DNA from: Chryseobacterium sp. SSA4.19
GTDB lineage: Bacteria > Bacteroidota > Bacteroidia > Flavobacteriales > Weeksellaceae
NCBI RefSeq assembly: GCF_022601875.1
Contig: NZ_JAKVIP010000022.1
Coordinates: 1 to 64,000, forward strand
Length of the DNA: 64,000 nt
Reading direction: 5' to 3'
Below, piece after piece: positions 52,140 through 60,313 of the stretch (the stretch's first letter is position 1; every line of letters starts with the position of its first letter). The notes below the pieces were generated by a model. It ran no database searches. It had not been told where the DNA came from and saw only the letters and a program-made list of their open reading frames with translations. The translations under genes and the position numbers were made by a program.

Positions 52140-52649
52140 TTAGTCCAAAGCAATCTGTCCTTCTCTGCAAAGATCCAGGATTTCATCTACTTTTTCTATG
52201 GTTAAATTTTCATGGAAGAATTTTCCCAGCTGCATCATCGGAGCATATCCGCAGGCCCCAAGGCATTCTGCAGGCTTCAGGGTGAACATTCCGTCTTCGG
52301 TGGTCTGTCCGTCTTTAATGTTCAGTTTGGTTCTGATATGGTCAAGGATTTTTTCACTTCCGCAAACCATGCAAGGTCCTGTTCTGCAGACTTCCAATAC
52401 ATATTTGCCCACCGGCTTCATATTGAACATCGTATAGAAAGTAGCCACTTCATACACTTCGATAGGCTGGATACTCAATAGTCCGGCAACATAATCCATT
52501 ACAGGAACATCCAACCATCCTCCGAATTCTTTCTGTGCCAGGTGAAGTACGGGAAGAAGGGCAGACTTTTGTCTTCCTTCAGGATATCTTGCGATAATTT
52601 TGTCTACCTGTGCTAAACTTTCCGGTTTAAAAGCTATTGTTTCGCTCAT
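52140..52649 (-). CDS. nuoE: NADH-quinone oxidoreductase subunit E
   Basis: A 169-aa thioredoxin-fold subunit that binds the [2Fe-2S] cluster N1a. Ligand motifs: CRTGPCMVCGS and ECLGACGYAPM. The N-terminal helical bundle (YPEGRQKSALLPVLHLAQKE) is typical. The frame could begin eight codons earlier at 52673, but the MSETIAF start is preferred because the upstream part runs into the repeat spacer. Confidence 0.96.
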   Translation of the reverse strand: MSETIAFKPESLAQVDKIIARYPEGRQKSALLPVLHLAQKEFGGWLDVPVMDYVAGLLSIQPIEVYEVATFYTMFNMKPVGKYVLEVCRTGPCMVCGSEKILDHIRTKLNIKDGQTTEDGMFTLKPAECLGACGYAPMMQLGKFFHENLTIEKVDEILDLCREGQIALD

Positions 52650-52660
52650 TTTCTTTATTT

Positions 52661-52740
52661 GTAAAATGTACAATGTACAATGTACAGCGTACTTTCTATT
52701 TATTAATCTTTAATACATTTTACTTTGTACTTTGTACAAA
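52661..52740 (-). repeat. Inverted word-repeat spacer between nuoD and nuoE
   Basis: Left arm: TGTACAATGTACAATGTACA (52667-52686). Right arm (52714-52738): TTTACTTTGTACTTTGTACA, whose complement is TGTACAAAGTACAAAGTAAA. Each arm is three tandem copies of a nine-base word, inverted between the arms. This is the clearest example of the pattern in the window. Confidence 0.75.
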
Positions 52741-52741
52741 A

Positions 52742-53965
52742 TTAGGCATCTAATTCTCCTGCAATAATATTCATGCTGCACATCGTAACAATGGCGTCAG
52801 AAATTACAGAACCTGTGATCATTTCAGGATAAGCCTGATAATAAATAAAACATGGTCTTCTGAAATGCAGTCGGTAAGGGCTTCTTCCCCCGTCGCTTAC
52901 CAGATAAAAACCTAATTCCCCGTTTCCTCCTTCTACCGCATGGTATACTTCACCTTTGGGCACATCGGTTTCTCCCATAACGATTTTAAAATGGTAGATC
53001 AGGGCTTCCATCTTGCTGTATACATCAGCTTTTTCAGGAAGATAAAAATCCGGAACATCCGCATGGAATGGACCTTCAGGAAGATTTTCGTATGCTTGTT
53101 TGATGATTTTAATCGACTCCCAGATTTCCTGCTGACGAACCATAAAACGGTCGTAGGTATCTCCTGCAGTCCCTACAGGAATGATGAAGTCAAAATCCTG
53201 GTATGAAGAATAAGGCTGAGCCACTCTTACATCATAATCCACGCCGGCTGCACGTAAATTCGGACCCGTAAAACCATAGCTTAACGCTCTTTCGGCAGAA
53301 ATAGCTCCTGCACCAATCGTTCTGTCCATAAAGATCCTGTTTCTTTCTAATAAAGTACAGAATTCTTTGAATCTCGGCGGGAAGGTTTTAAGGAAATCTT
53401 TGATTAACTCATGGAATTTCGGTGTGAAATCTCTTTCAAAGCCTCCGATTCTTCCCATATTGGTGGTCATCCTTGCTCCGCAGATCTGTTCATACATATC
53501 ATAGATACGTTCTCTTTCGATGAACATATAAGTAAGTCCTGTGATTGCTCCCGAGTCCATCCCGGTTACACCATTACAGATCAGGTGATCACCAATTCTG
53601 GCGAGTTCCATTAAAATCACACGCATATAATCGACACGCTTCGGAACTTCAACCCCAATCAGTTTTTCAACCGTCATGTGCCAGCCTAAATTATTGATCG
53701 GCGCAGAACAGTAATTCATACGGTCGGTAAGCGTAGTGATCTGAGCATAATTCCTTCTTTCTGAAATTTTCTCAAATGCCCTGTGGATATAACCTACTGT
53801 CTGTTCGGCATGAAGGATTCTCTCCCCGTCCATCGTTAAGACATTCTGGAAGATCCCGTGCGTGGCAGGATGGGTAGGCCCTAAATTGAGGGTATATAAC
53901 TGACCGTCAATCTGCTCTCTGCTTTCGTACTGGTTAAGTATATTGGATAATGAGTTGTCTTTCAT
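52742..53965 (-). CDS. nuoD: NADH-quinone oxidoreductase subunit D
   Basis: A 407-aa subunit that forms the quinone site with NuoB. LNLGPTHPATHGIFQNVLTM has the conserved histidine pair near the N-terminus; GYIHRAFEKISERRNYAQI and LGFYLVSDGGRSPYRLHFRR are family signatures, and the chain ends near IVTMCSMNIIAGELDA. In this organism nuoC and nuoD are separate genes, not the fused nuoCD of enterobacteria. Confidence 0.97.
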   Translation of the reverse strand: MKDNSLSNILNQYESREQIDGQLYTLNLGPTHPATHGIFQNVLTMDGERILHAEQTVGYIHRAFEKISERRNYAQITTLTDRMNYCSAPINNLGWHMTVEKLIGVEVPKRVDYMRVILMELARIGDHLICNGVTGMDSGAITGLTYMFIERERIYDMYEQICGARMTTNMGRIGGFERDFTPKFHELIKDFLKTFPPRFKEFCTLLERNRIFMDRTIGAGAISAERALSYGFTGPNLRAAGVDYDVRVAQPYSSYQDFDFIIPVGTAGDTYDRFMVRQQEIWESIKIIKQAYENLPEGPFHADVPDFYLPEKADVYSKMEALIYHFKIVMGETDVPKGEVYHAVEGGNGELGFYLVSDGGRSPYRLHFRRPCFIYYQAYPEMITGSVISDAIVTMCSMNIIAGELDA

Positions 53966-54041
53966 AATTTAAATGCTTTAGGCGATAGGCTTTAGGCTTT
54001 AAGCTTATTGCTTATTGCTTACTGCTTATTGCATTATATTT
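53966..54041 (-). repeat. Word-repeat spacer between nuoC and nuoD
   Basis: Tandem words fill the whole spacer: GCTTTAGGCGATAGGCTTTA, GGCTTTAAGC, then GCTTATTGCTTATTGCTTAC and TGCTTATTGC. Two related seven- to nine-base words are used, AGGCTTT on the left and TGCTTAT on the right. Confidence 0.7.
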
Positions 54042-54536
54042 TTATCTGCCGAATTTTGCATCGTCCTTATCAGTTCTCGTTCCATCTTCAAGACGGTATT
54101 CCTTCAGCATCGGATGATATCCCAGATCCTCCATATTTAAAATAGGTCTGAGATCAGGATGGCCTTTAAATTTAATTCCGAAGAAATCATAGGTTTCCCT
54201 TTCCATCCAGTTGGCCCCGGCGTACAGTTCCACCAAAGAATCCACTTCGATGTTTTCTCTGGACATGAAAATTTTCAGGCGCAATCTGAAATTGGCCATC
54301 ATATTATGCAGGTGATACACCACTCCGATCTCTTTTTCAGGAAATTCAGGATAATGGATCCCACAGATATCGGTAAGAAAATTAATTTCAAGTGATGAAT
54401 CTTTCAGGTAATGAATGATTTTTTTAATATCATCCTTTTTTACTTCAACCGTAAGCATTCCATACGGTTCAGAACTTGAGATGACAGACTCGGGAAATTC
54501 TCTGGTAAGGGCTTCTAATACAAATTCGTTCGTCAT
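54042..54536 (-). CDS. nuoC: NADH-quinone oxidoreductase subunit C
   Basis: A 164-aa peripheral-arm subunit (30-kDa family). The signature ERETYDFFGIKFKGHPDLRP is near the C-terminus, and FPEKEIGVVYHLHNM is the preceding conserved strand. Six bases separate it from nuoB. Confidence 0.95.
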   Translation of the reverse strand: MTNEFVLEALTREFPESVISSSEPYGMLTVEVKKDDIKKIIHYLKDSSLEINFLTDICGIHYPEFPEKEIGVVYHLHNMMANFRLRLKIFMSRENIEVDSLVELYAGANWMERETYDFFGIKFKGHPDLRPILNMEDLGYHPMLKEYRLEDGTRTDKDDAKFGR

Positions 54537-54542
54537 TATCCG

Positions 54543-55103
54543 TTAGTTGCTTATATTGTAAGAATCTAATAATTTCTGGTACTCCGGCATATCCCTTCGT
54601 CTGATGCTTTCGCTTTCCGCCAAAGCCTGAACCTGCATCACTCCTTCAATAATTTGCTCGGGTCTCGGCGGGCATCCCGGAACATATACGTCAACCGGAA
54701 TGATTTTATCAATCCCCTGCAATACGGAATAAGTATCAAAAATACCACCGCTGCATGCGCATGCTCCTACAGCCACCACCCATTTCGGCTCAGCCATCTG
54801 AGTGTATACTTCTTTCAGTACCGGTCCTAATTTTTTAGCGATCGTTCCACAGACCATCAGCATATCTGCCTGTCTCGGAGAGAAAGAGTTTCTTTCCATT
54901 CCGAATCTGGAAGCATCATAGGTTGGGTTCAGGGTAGCCATAAACTCAATACCACAACAAGAGGTGGCAAAAGGTAACGGCCAAAGTGAAAACTTTCTCG
55001 CCATACCGATGACACTGCTCAGTTTTGTTGCGAAAAACCCTTCTCCTTCAAATCCTTCAGGGGCGGGTGCATCTGTTCTTATTACTGGTTTGTTATCTGA
55101 CAT
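54543..55103 (-). CDS. nuoB: NADH-quinone oxidoreductase subunit B
   Basis: A 186-aa subunit carrying cluster N2, the last electron carrier before quinone. Ligands are in ATSCCGIEF (tandem cysteines), GACACSGG and VPGCPPRPE. Length is normal. A 100-base AT-rich spacer with weak word repeats separates it from nuoA. Confidence 0.97.
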   Translation of the reverse strand: MSDNKPVIRTDAPAPEGFEGEGFFATKLSSVIGMARKFSLWPLPFATSCCGIEFMATLNPTYDASRFGMERNSFSPRQADMLMVCGTIAKKLGPVLKEVYTQMAEPKWVVAVGACACSGGIFDTYSVLQGIDKIIPVDVYVPGCPPRPEQIIEGVMQVQALAESESIRRRDMPEYQKLLDSYNISN

Positions 55104-55203
55104 TTGATTGATTTAAGATTTAATATTTAGATTAAAAATCGGTGTTAATGTTAGTTCAACGCAGATTTCTCTCATCTAAAACGATCATTTAAAATTTCTA
55201 TTC
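55104..55203 (-). repeat. AT-rich spacer between nuoA and nuoB with weak word repeats
   Basis: The left side has GATTGATTTAAGATTTAATA and TTTAGATTAAAAATC; the right side has CATCTAAAACGATCATTTAA. Complementary words are present but less regular than in the other nuo spacers. Confidence 0.4.
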
Positions 55204-55575
55204 CTATTTATCCCAGTCCAATGCGCCCCGTTTCCAGACATAAAAAAATGCCATAAAGAAAATTGCCACAAAGGTAAGAACCGCAAGGAATCCTTCCATA
55301 CCGAACTCTCTGAAGTTAACTGCATATGGATAAAAGAATACGATCTCAATATCGAATAATACGAACAGTACCGCCGTCAAAAAGTACTTAATAGAAAATG
55401 GCGTTCTGGCATTTCCTTCTACAGGAACCCCACATTCCCAGCTCTGGTTTTTCACAGAATCCCCTTTTTTCTGTTTCGGGCCTAAAAAATGCGCTCCAAG
55501 CAGAGAAATGGCTACGAATCCTATCGCAACACCTGCCTGTATAAGGATTGGAATATAACTTTCAGGTAAATTCAT
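55204..55575 (-). CDS. nuoA: NADH-quinone oxidoreductase subunit A
   Basis: A 123-aa three-helix subunit at the junction of the arms. The loop SWECGVPVEGNARTPFSIKY and the helix FVLFDIEIVFFYPYAV with its conserved acidic residues identify it. First gene of the operon; a minus-strand promoter box lies about 23 bases upstream. Confidence 0.96.
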   Translation of the reverse strand: MNLPESYIPILIQAGVAIGFVAISLLGAHFLGPKQKKGDSVKNQSWECGVPVEGNARTPFSIKYFLTAVLFVLFDIEIVFFYPYAVNFREFGMEGFLAVLTFVAIFFMAFFYVWKRGALDWDK

Positions 55576-55597
55576 TTTTGCATTATTATCTCAATTT

Positions 55598-55606
55598 GCA
55601 AATTTA
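55598..55606 (-). promoter_or_regulatory. Promoter -7 box of the nuo operon
   Basis: On the minus strand this reads TAAATTTGC, a full match to TAnnTTTG, 23 bases before the nuoA ATG. Confidence 0.55.
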
Positions 55607-55690
55607 AGTAATAAACAAGAAAGCATGAAATTAATAAGCTTAAAAGTGGAATTAAAATCTCTAAAACAGGTAATTTAGAATTAATAAAAA

Positions 55691-56746
55691 TTACATAACA
55701 ACGATAATTTTTTTGGTATATGTTTCACCTTTTTTTGTAGTCATGGAGAGTAAATAGGTTCCGGCCGATACACCGGAAATATCCAGATGTTCCAAATTGT
55801 TTTGGTGAATAAAATCTCTAACAAGCCTTCCTGTATTATCATACAGACGTATTGAAGCTATTTGTTTCCTTTCAATATCGGTTTTACAGATAATGATATT
55901 CTTAGAAGGATTAACAACACTGAACTCTATTGATTTTTTACGGGTTTCTTGCGTATTCAATGCTGTCGGGGTACATTCGGAATTGCTTGATGTTAAGCTG
56001 TAACTGCTGGTAGCACCGTAAATACGATGATTATAAGTTCTTATTGGACTCCCGATCTGGTGGTTGACCATATCAAGTTCATACAAAACAGAGTTTTGGG
56101 AGACATTATTAATAACATATGCTTTGGAATATGTTCCGTAATTTATTGAAAAGCCTGCATATAAGCTTGAATATTGGATACCCAAGCTAATAAATGGGCA
56201 GCTTTGCAGAGGATTTACCATATTAACTTCCATAATGCCGCCTGTGGTGGTTAAAAAGAGCCTGTTTTCATAGAAAAAAAGATCTCCTCCGGGAATTTGA
56301 TCAGCAGGAATATTTCCTATGGCAGAAAAAACTCCGGAAGTCATATCATATCTGTATAAAATGCCTAAACTGCCTGTAGCATATAAATAATTACCGGAAT
56401 CTGCAGTGAGAGAGTTGATGTTGCTGGAAAAGTCACCTAAAAACTCACATCCGTCTCTTGTTTCATTTTGTTTGTATAATAATCCTGAACTGGTAACGTA
56501 ATAGAAATAACCATCTTTATCTATGGCGATATCAGTATATGCTTCATTGGCTGTTACCGTTGGGAGACAAAAATTTTCCGAAGTTTCCGAAGGACTTGAG
56601 ATATCAAGTTTGTAGACACTATTGCTTGGAGGAATTCCAGGGTAGATATTGATAGTGTTTACATAAAACTTCTGAGAATATGTTTTGATTGAAAGAAGTA
56701 TAATTCCTAAAAATAGGCTTTTTAAAATGTTGATTTTGATTATCAT
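55691..56746 (-). CDS. T9SS type A sorting-domain protein
   Basis: A 351-aa exported protein with signal peptide MIIKINILKSLFLGIILLSI. The middle part (about residues 40-270) has propeller-like repeats (AYTDIAIDKDGYFYYVTSSG, INSLTADSGNYLYATGSLGI, FYENRLFLTTTGG). The C-terminus is a type A sorting domain: IASIRLYDNTGRLVRDF, LDISGVSAGTYLLSMTTKKG and a final basic-hydrophobic strand KKIIVVM. It is thus cargo of the type IX system, displayed or secreted. The frame can extend 13 codons upstream, but the signal peptide fits this start. Confidence 0.88.
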   Translation of the reverse strand: MIIKINILKSLFLGIILLSIKTYSQKFYVNTINIYPGIPPSNSVYKLDISSPSETSENFCLPTVTANEAYTDIAIDKDGYFYYVTSSGLLYKQNETRDGCEFLGDFSSNINSLTADSGNYLYATGSLGILYRYDMTSGVFSAIGNIPADQIPGGDLFFYENRLFLTTTGGIMEVNMVNPLQSCPFISLGIQYSSLYAGFSINYGTYSKAYVINNVSQNSVLYELDMVNHQIGSPIRTYNHRIYGATSSYSLTSSNSECTPTALNTQETRKKSIEFSVVNPSKNIIICKTDIERKQIASIRLYDNTGRLVRDFIHQNNLEHLDISGVSAGTYLLSMTTKKGETYTKKIIVVM

Positions 56747-56815
56747 AGTTAAAATTAATCTCGTAAAAGTAAGATATAATTTCATTAAACTGTGATTTTC
56801 TGTAGTGTTTTTGCC

Positions 56816-56992
56816 TTATTTTTTCATTTTCCTGATCAGCGAATACGCCAAAAAAGAAATATACGCAAACAGGATACTGGCATAAATGATATTAACAGCT
56901 GTATTGATTCTGTCGTTACCTGATAGAAAAAACAGGTTGAACATAATAAATCCGGCAATTAAAATACCAAAAATAATAAGCTGGGGCTTCAT
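56816..56992 (-). CDS. Small two-helix membrane protein
   Basis: A 58-codon gene: MKPQLIIFGILIAGFIMFNL, FFLSGNDRINTAVNIIYASI, then LFAYISFLAYSLIRKMKK. Two membrane helices (about 4-24 and 34-52) with a short polar hairpin and a basic C-terminus. Codon structure and membrane pattern make it a credible gene although short. Same strand as its neighbours. Family not recognised. Confidence 0.6.
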   Translation of the reverse strand: MKPQLIIFGILIAGFIMFNLFFLSGNDRINTAVNIIYASILFAYISFLAYSLIRKMKK

Positions 56993-57055
56993 GATAGATA
57001 GATTGTAGGGTTGGATTACTAAATTCTAATAATGAATTTCACGAATTTTATTGCA

Positions 57056-58195
57056 TTACTTTAATGGGTTATCTATCACCATTGAGTAGGTTCTTCTCCT
57101 TTTATGATTAACAGGGTTATAATCCTGCCATAAGACCTGTACGCTTTTATTCTCTTCCAGTTCAGGATTGGTTTCTGCAAAATTGATTCCCATACTTGTA
57201 AAGCGTACGAAAATCTCTTTAAAAATGATCGCTGTTACGCCGCGCCTTTGATATTCCGGATGGATTCCGATTAAATAAAAATTAGCACGGTCATTTTTCT
57301 TGCCGGCCTGTAAAAAATGCCACCATCCGAACGGGAACAGTTTTCCTCCTGATTTCTGTAATGCTCTTGAGTAGGAAGGCATGGTGATGGCAAAAGAAAC
57401 CAGCTCCTGATTTTCATCAACGACACAGATGACATAATTTTTATCGATAAATGGAAAGTATTTCTCTTTATAGGTTTTAATCTGCTCTTCGGAAATGGGG
57501 GTGTAGGTGGATAGCGTCTTATATGTTTCATCCAACAGTTTGAACATCGGTTCTACATACGGCAGGATCTCTTCTTTTGATTTGAAATGCAGAACTTTCA
57601 GCTTGTATTTCTGAGCAATCAGCCCGCTGAATTTTTCGACTCTTTCCGGTAAAACTTTAGGAAAATTCATTTCAAATTCCACCCATTCTTTCTCTTTAAC
57701 CAAACCTAAGGCTTCCATATGTTTCGGGTAATATTCATGATTATAAATCCCGATCATGGTGGCGAGTTTATCAAAGCCCATAGTCAGCATTCCTGCTTTA
57801 TCAAGATTGGTGAAGCCCATGGGCCCTTCAATTTTACTGATATGGTGTTCCTTTGCATAATCAATGGCTTTCTGGATTAAAGCGGCAGAAACATCCTGGT
57901 CATCAATAAAATCGATCCATCCGAAACGCACTTTTTTAATGCCCAGCTCCTGTTCTTCTTTATGATTGATTATTACCGCAATCCTTCCGACTACTGCATC
58001 TCCTTTTCTGGCAAGAAACTGTTTGGCTTCCGAGTAATTCAGCGCAGGGTTTTCTTTGGCATCCCAGATTTTAAATTCATCTTTTATGAAAGAAGGTACA
58101 TAGTAAGGATTGTTTTTGTATAAATCCATCGGAAATTTGACAAACTGCTTTAATTCTCCAGGAGTTTTTACTTCAGTAACTGAGACTTTAGACAT
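57056..58195 (-). CDS. GNAT-fold acetyltransferase-like protein
   Basis: A 379-aa cytosolic protein. The C-terminal half has the acetyl-CoA loop of GNAT enzymes in FYLIGIHPEYQRRGVTAIIF, and the N-terminal half a second GNAT-like fold (YSEAKQFLARKGDAVVGRIA). Long double-GNAT proteins of this type are common in Bacteroidota, mostly without known substrate. The frame extends eight codons further upstream to 58219; MSKVSVTEVKTPGEL is the likelier start. Confidence 0.75.
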   Translation of the reverse strand: MSKVSVTEVKTPGELKQFVKFPMDLYKNNPYYVPSFIKDEFKIWDAKENPALNYSEAKQFLARKGDAVVGRIAVIINHKEEQELGIKKVRFGWIDFIDDQDVSAALIQKAIDYAKEHHISKIEGPMGFTNLDKAGMLTMGFDKLATMIGIYNHEYYPKHMEALGLVKEKEWVEFEMNFPKVLPERVEKFSGLIAQKYKLKVLHFKSKEEILPYVEPMFKLLDETYKTLSTYTPISEEQIKTYKEKYFPFIDKNYVICVVDENQELVSFAITMPSYSRALQKSGGKLFPFGWWHFLQAGKKNDRANFYLIGIHPEYQRRGVTAIIFKEIFVRFTSMGINFAETNPELEENKSVQVLWQDYNPVNHKRRRTYSMVIDNPLK

Positions 58196-58290
58196 GCGCG
58201 TAAGGTAATTATAAGGCAAATATAAATAATAAAATCGTAATACTTTGGCACAATTTTTACATCTTGTAGGGTGAAAAATAGCAGAAGAAA

Positions 58291-59007
58291 ATGATAGGAA
58301 TAGGATATTATATAATTATTGGAATTTCGATGCTGGTCAGCTGGTGGGTATCATCAAGGCTGAAATCAAAGTTCGAATATTATTCCAAAGTGCACCTGCG
58401 AAACGGGCTTTCCGGCAAGGAGGTGGCAGAGAAGATGCTGAGAGACAACGGGATTAACGATGTACAGGTTATCTCTGTTCCCGGACGTTTAACCGACCAT
58501 TACAATCCTGAAAACAAGACCGTAAATTTATCTGAAGCGGTTTATATGCAGAGAAATGCTGCCGCTGCCGCTGTTGCTGCCCATGAGTGCGGACATGCAG
58601 TACAGCATCAGGTTGGATATTCAATGCTCCAGCTGAGATCGAAATTGGTTCCGGTAGTACAGGTGAGCTCCAATTTAATGCAGTTTGTGCTGATTGCAGG
58701 CATTATGCTGATGTTTGCGACTCAATCGGTAGAAAATCCCACAGGTAACAGATTGGTGCTGACTATTGGGGTTATTATGTTTGCTTTTACAACCTTGTTT
58801 GCCTTTATTACGCTGCCGGTGGAATATGATGCAAGCAACAGGGCTATGAAATGGCTTAAAGATACTGGTACGGTGACGTCAGAAGAATACGTAGGTGTGC
58901 AGGACAGTTTAAAATGGGCAGCCAGAACTTATGTGGTAGCAGCTATCGGATCACTGGTACAGCTGCTATATTGGGCATCTTTGCTTCTAGGTGGTAGGAG
59001 AGATTAA
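58291..59007 (+). CDS. Zinc metallopeptidase, YugP-like
   Basis: A 238-aa membrane protein of the neutral zinc metallopeptidase (YugP, DUF2268-like older label) family. The metal motif HECGH is at residues 98-102 (AAHECGHAVQH), after NLSEAVYMQRNAAAAAVA. Membrane helices lie at about 3-20, 125-145, 150-172 and 210-232. The family tail motif YDASNRAMKWL is present. Substrate unknown. Confidence 0.9.
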   Translation: MIGIGYYIIIGISMLVSWWVSSRLKSKFEYYSKVHLRNGLSGKEVAEKMLRDNGINDVQVISVPGRLTDHYNPENKTVNLSEAVYMQRNAAAAAVAAHECGHAVQHQVGYSMLQLRSKLVPVVQVSSNLMQFVLIAGIMLMFATQSVENPTGNRLVLTIGVIMFAFTTLFAFITLPVEYDASNRAMKWLKDTGTVTSEEYVGVQDSLKWAARTYVVAAIGSLVQLLYWASLLLGGRRD

Positions 59008-59026
59008 TTTAATTAATGTACATGAT

Positions 59027-59068
59027 AAAAACATCCTGGTCAGTCTGATCAGGATGTTTTGCTTTTTT
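59027..59068 (+). terminator. Terminator of the zinc peptidase gene
   Basis: AAAACATCCTG pairs with CAGGATGTTTT around a loop of about 11 bases (itself partly paired), followed by GCTTTTTTC. Confidence 0.85.
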
Positions 59069-59182
59069 CTAAAATCTGTTCAGTTAGAAAATTTGCTCTT
59101 TATTACCGGAAAGAAATCTTGGATTTATGTCATCATCGATACTGACAATGAAATTTTCAGAACTAACTTATAATTTGTTTAC

Positions 59183-59779
59183 TCAGATTTTATATTCTAC
59201 GAATTGAAAACTGGCAAGAGCTTTTGTAACAGATTCTTTATCTTTTGTTTTTATTGTAGCAATGATAACGGCTTTCTCCTGAGCATCAAACCGGATAATT
59301 TTTGCACCGAATTTTGAAAGCAAAGTAAAAATGGTATTTTGCTGGTTAAAATTAAACCGGATTTCAATTTTTTCCTCAAGCTCCCTGGTAATCATATCAG
59401 CTTCTTCCAACGTAATTTTAGCTGATTCTTTATAGGCTTTTATAAGTCCTGAAACGCCAAGCTTTGTTCCGCCGTAATAACGGACAACAATAACCAGTAC
59501 ATTGGTTATCTCATGGGCTAATAACTGATTGAAAATAGGCAAGCCCGCACTTCCGGAAGGTTCTCCGTCATCATTAGCCCGGTAGTTTTCGCCTGTAAGC
59601 CCCATTCTGAAAGCATAACAATGATGCGTTGCCTTCGGATGTTCCGCTCTTATTTTTTCCAAAGCCTGCTTAAGTTCTGATTCATCGGTAACCGAAAATG
59701 CAAATCCGATAAACTTGCTTCCTTTTTCCTTAAGTAAGATGTTTTCTATAGGCTTTTCTATGGTTTTGTACTCGAACAT
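59183..59779 (-). CDS. YigZ/IMPACT family protein
   Basis: A 198-aa protein of the UPF0029/IMPACT family. The N-terminal domain has KGSKFIGFAFSVTDESELKQ, HHCYAFRMG and NDDGEPSGSAGLPIFNQL, then VIVVRYYGGTKLGVSGLIKA. The C-terminal domain (about 130-198) is the small DUF1949 fold. Function is unclear; eukaryotic IMPACT regulates Gcn2 and the bacterial proteins may bind nucleic acid. Monocistronic. Confidence 0.92.
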   Translation of the reverse strand: MFEYKTIEKPIENILLKEKGSKFIGFAFSVTDESELKQALEKIRAEHPKATHHCYAFRMGLTGENYRANDDGEPSGSAGLPIFNQLLAHEITNVLVIVVRYYGGTKLGVSGLIKAYKESAKITLEEADMITRELEEKIEIRFNFNQQNTIFTLLSKFGAKIIRFDAQEKAVIIATIKTKDKESVTKALASFQFVEYKI

Positions 59780-59821
59780 GGTACAAAGGTAATTATAGAA
59801 TAAATCGGATCAAATTATTTA

Positions 59822-59850
59822 AAATAAAAAAAGAGAACATAAAGCTCTCT
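59822..59850 (-). terminator. Probable terminator of the bacteriocin-like gene pair
   Basis: On the minus strand AGAGAGC pairs imperfectly with GTTCTCT, followed by seven T. It lies just after the stop of the second peptide gene. Confidence 0.6.
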
Positions 59851-59858
59851 CTTGTTTC

Positions 59859-60023
59859 TCAGCATGGAAAAGTTCCCTCAAGCCAGGGTGGTGGGCAGGC
59901 CGAACTTGACGGTGTCGCAAAACATCTCTGCAGGTTTGCAGGGTAATAGGAACAGCATTCAGGGGCGCTGCCTCCCGCTACCTGCTTCAGTTCCTGTCTC
60001 TGAAGTTTTTTTAAAGTTTTCAT
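59859..60023 (-). CDS. Bacteriocin-like leader peptide, five-cysteine core
   Basis: A 54-codon gene: MKTLKKLQRQELKQVAGG forms a double-glycine-type leader (Gly17-Gly18), and the core SAPECCSYYPANLQRC continues FATPSSSACPPPWLEGTFPC. Cysteines are at 23, 24, 34, 43 and 54. The leader matches that of the next gene upstream (LKKLxRxELxxxxG), so they are paralogues. Chryseobacterium genomes carry many such bacteriocin-like peptides, usually annotated only by the leader. No peptidase-containing exporter is in the window. Start by the ATG at 60021-60023; it follows the first peptide gene by 11 bases. Confidence 0.75.
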   Translation of the reverse strand: MKTLKKLQRQELKQVAGGSAPECCSYYPANLQRCFATPSSSACPPPWLEGTFPC

Positions 60024-60034
60024 GGTTAATGATT

Positions 60035-60217
60035 TTAAAGTTCAATTGGAGGATTTGGGCAGGCCTGTCCGATAGGAACACATTTGCCATTACAGTTGTA
60101 AGTAGTGTGTGGATTGCATGGACAGTATAACGTTCCGTCCAACTGGTAATAGCATTTTTCAATGGCTCCCTGGATTGTTCTTAATTCTCTTTTTGATAGT
60201 TTTTTTAAATTTTTCAT
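60035..60217 (-). CDS. Bacteriocin-like leader peptide, six-cysteine core
   Basis: A 60-aa precursor: leader MKNLKKLSKRELRTIQG with glycine 17 as the likely processing position (QGA instead of GG), and a core with six cysteines at 22, 32, 34, 42, 46 and 53 (CYYQLDGTLYCPC, YNCNGKC, GQACP). Six cysteines would allow three disulfides. It is the first gene of a two-peptide unit. The DNA upstream is very AT-rich with no perfect TAnnTTTG box. Antimicrobial activity is a guess from the leader type. Confidence 0.8.
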   Translation of the reverse strand: MKNLKKLSKRELRTIQGAIEKCYYQLDGTLYCPCNPHTTYNCNGKCVPIGQACPNPPIEL

Positions 60218-60313
60218 GATATGGGTATTAATTCATCATGAAGGTAGTGATTAATATCAATAAATGGTGATAAAAATTTAATTATTTATATTAAACTTTT
60301 GATATATATGATT

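Noticed and set aside
52661..52740. Possible CRISPR or microsatellite
   Set aside because: Words are only nine bases, without spacers, and are inverted between the two ends; no cas genes in the window.
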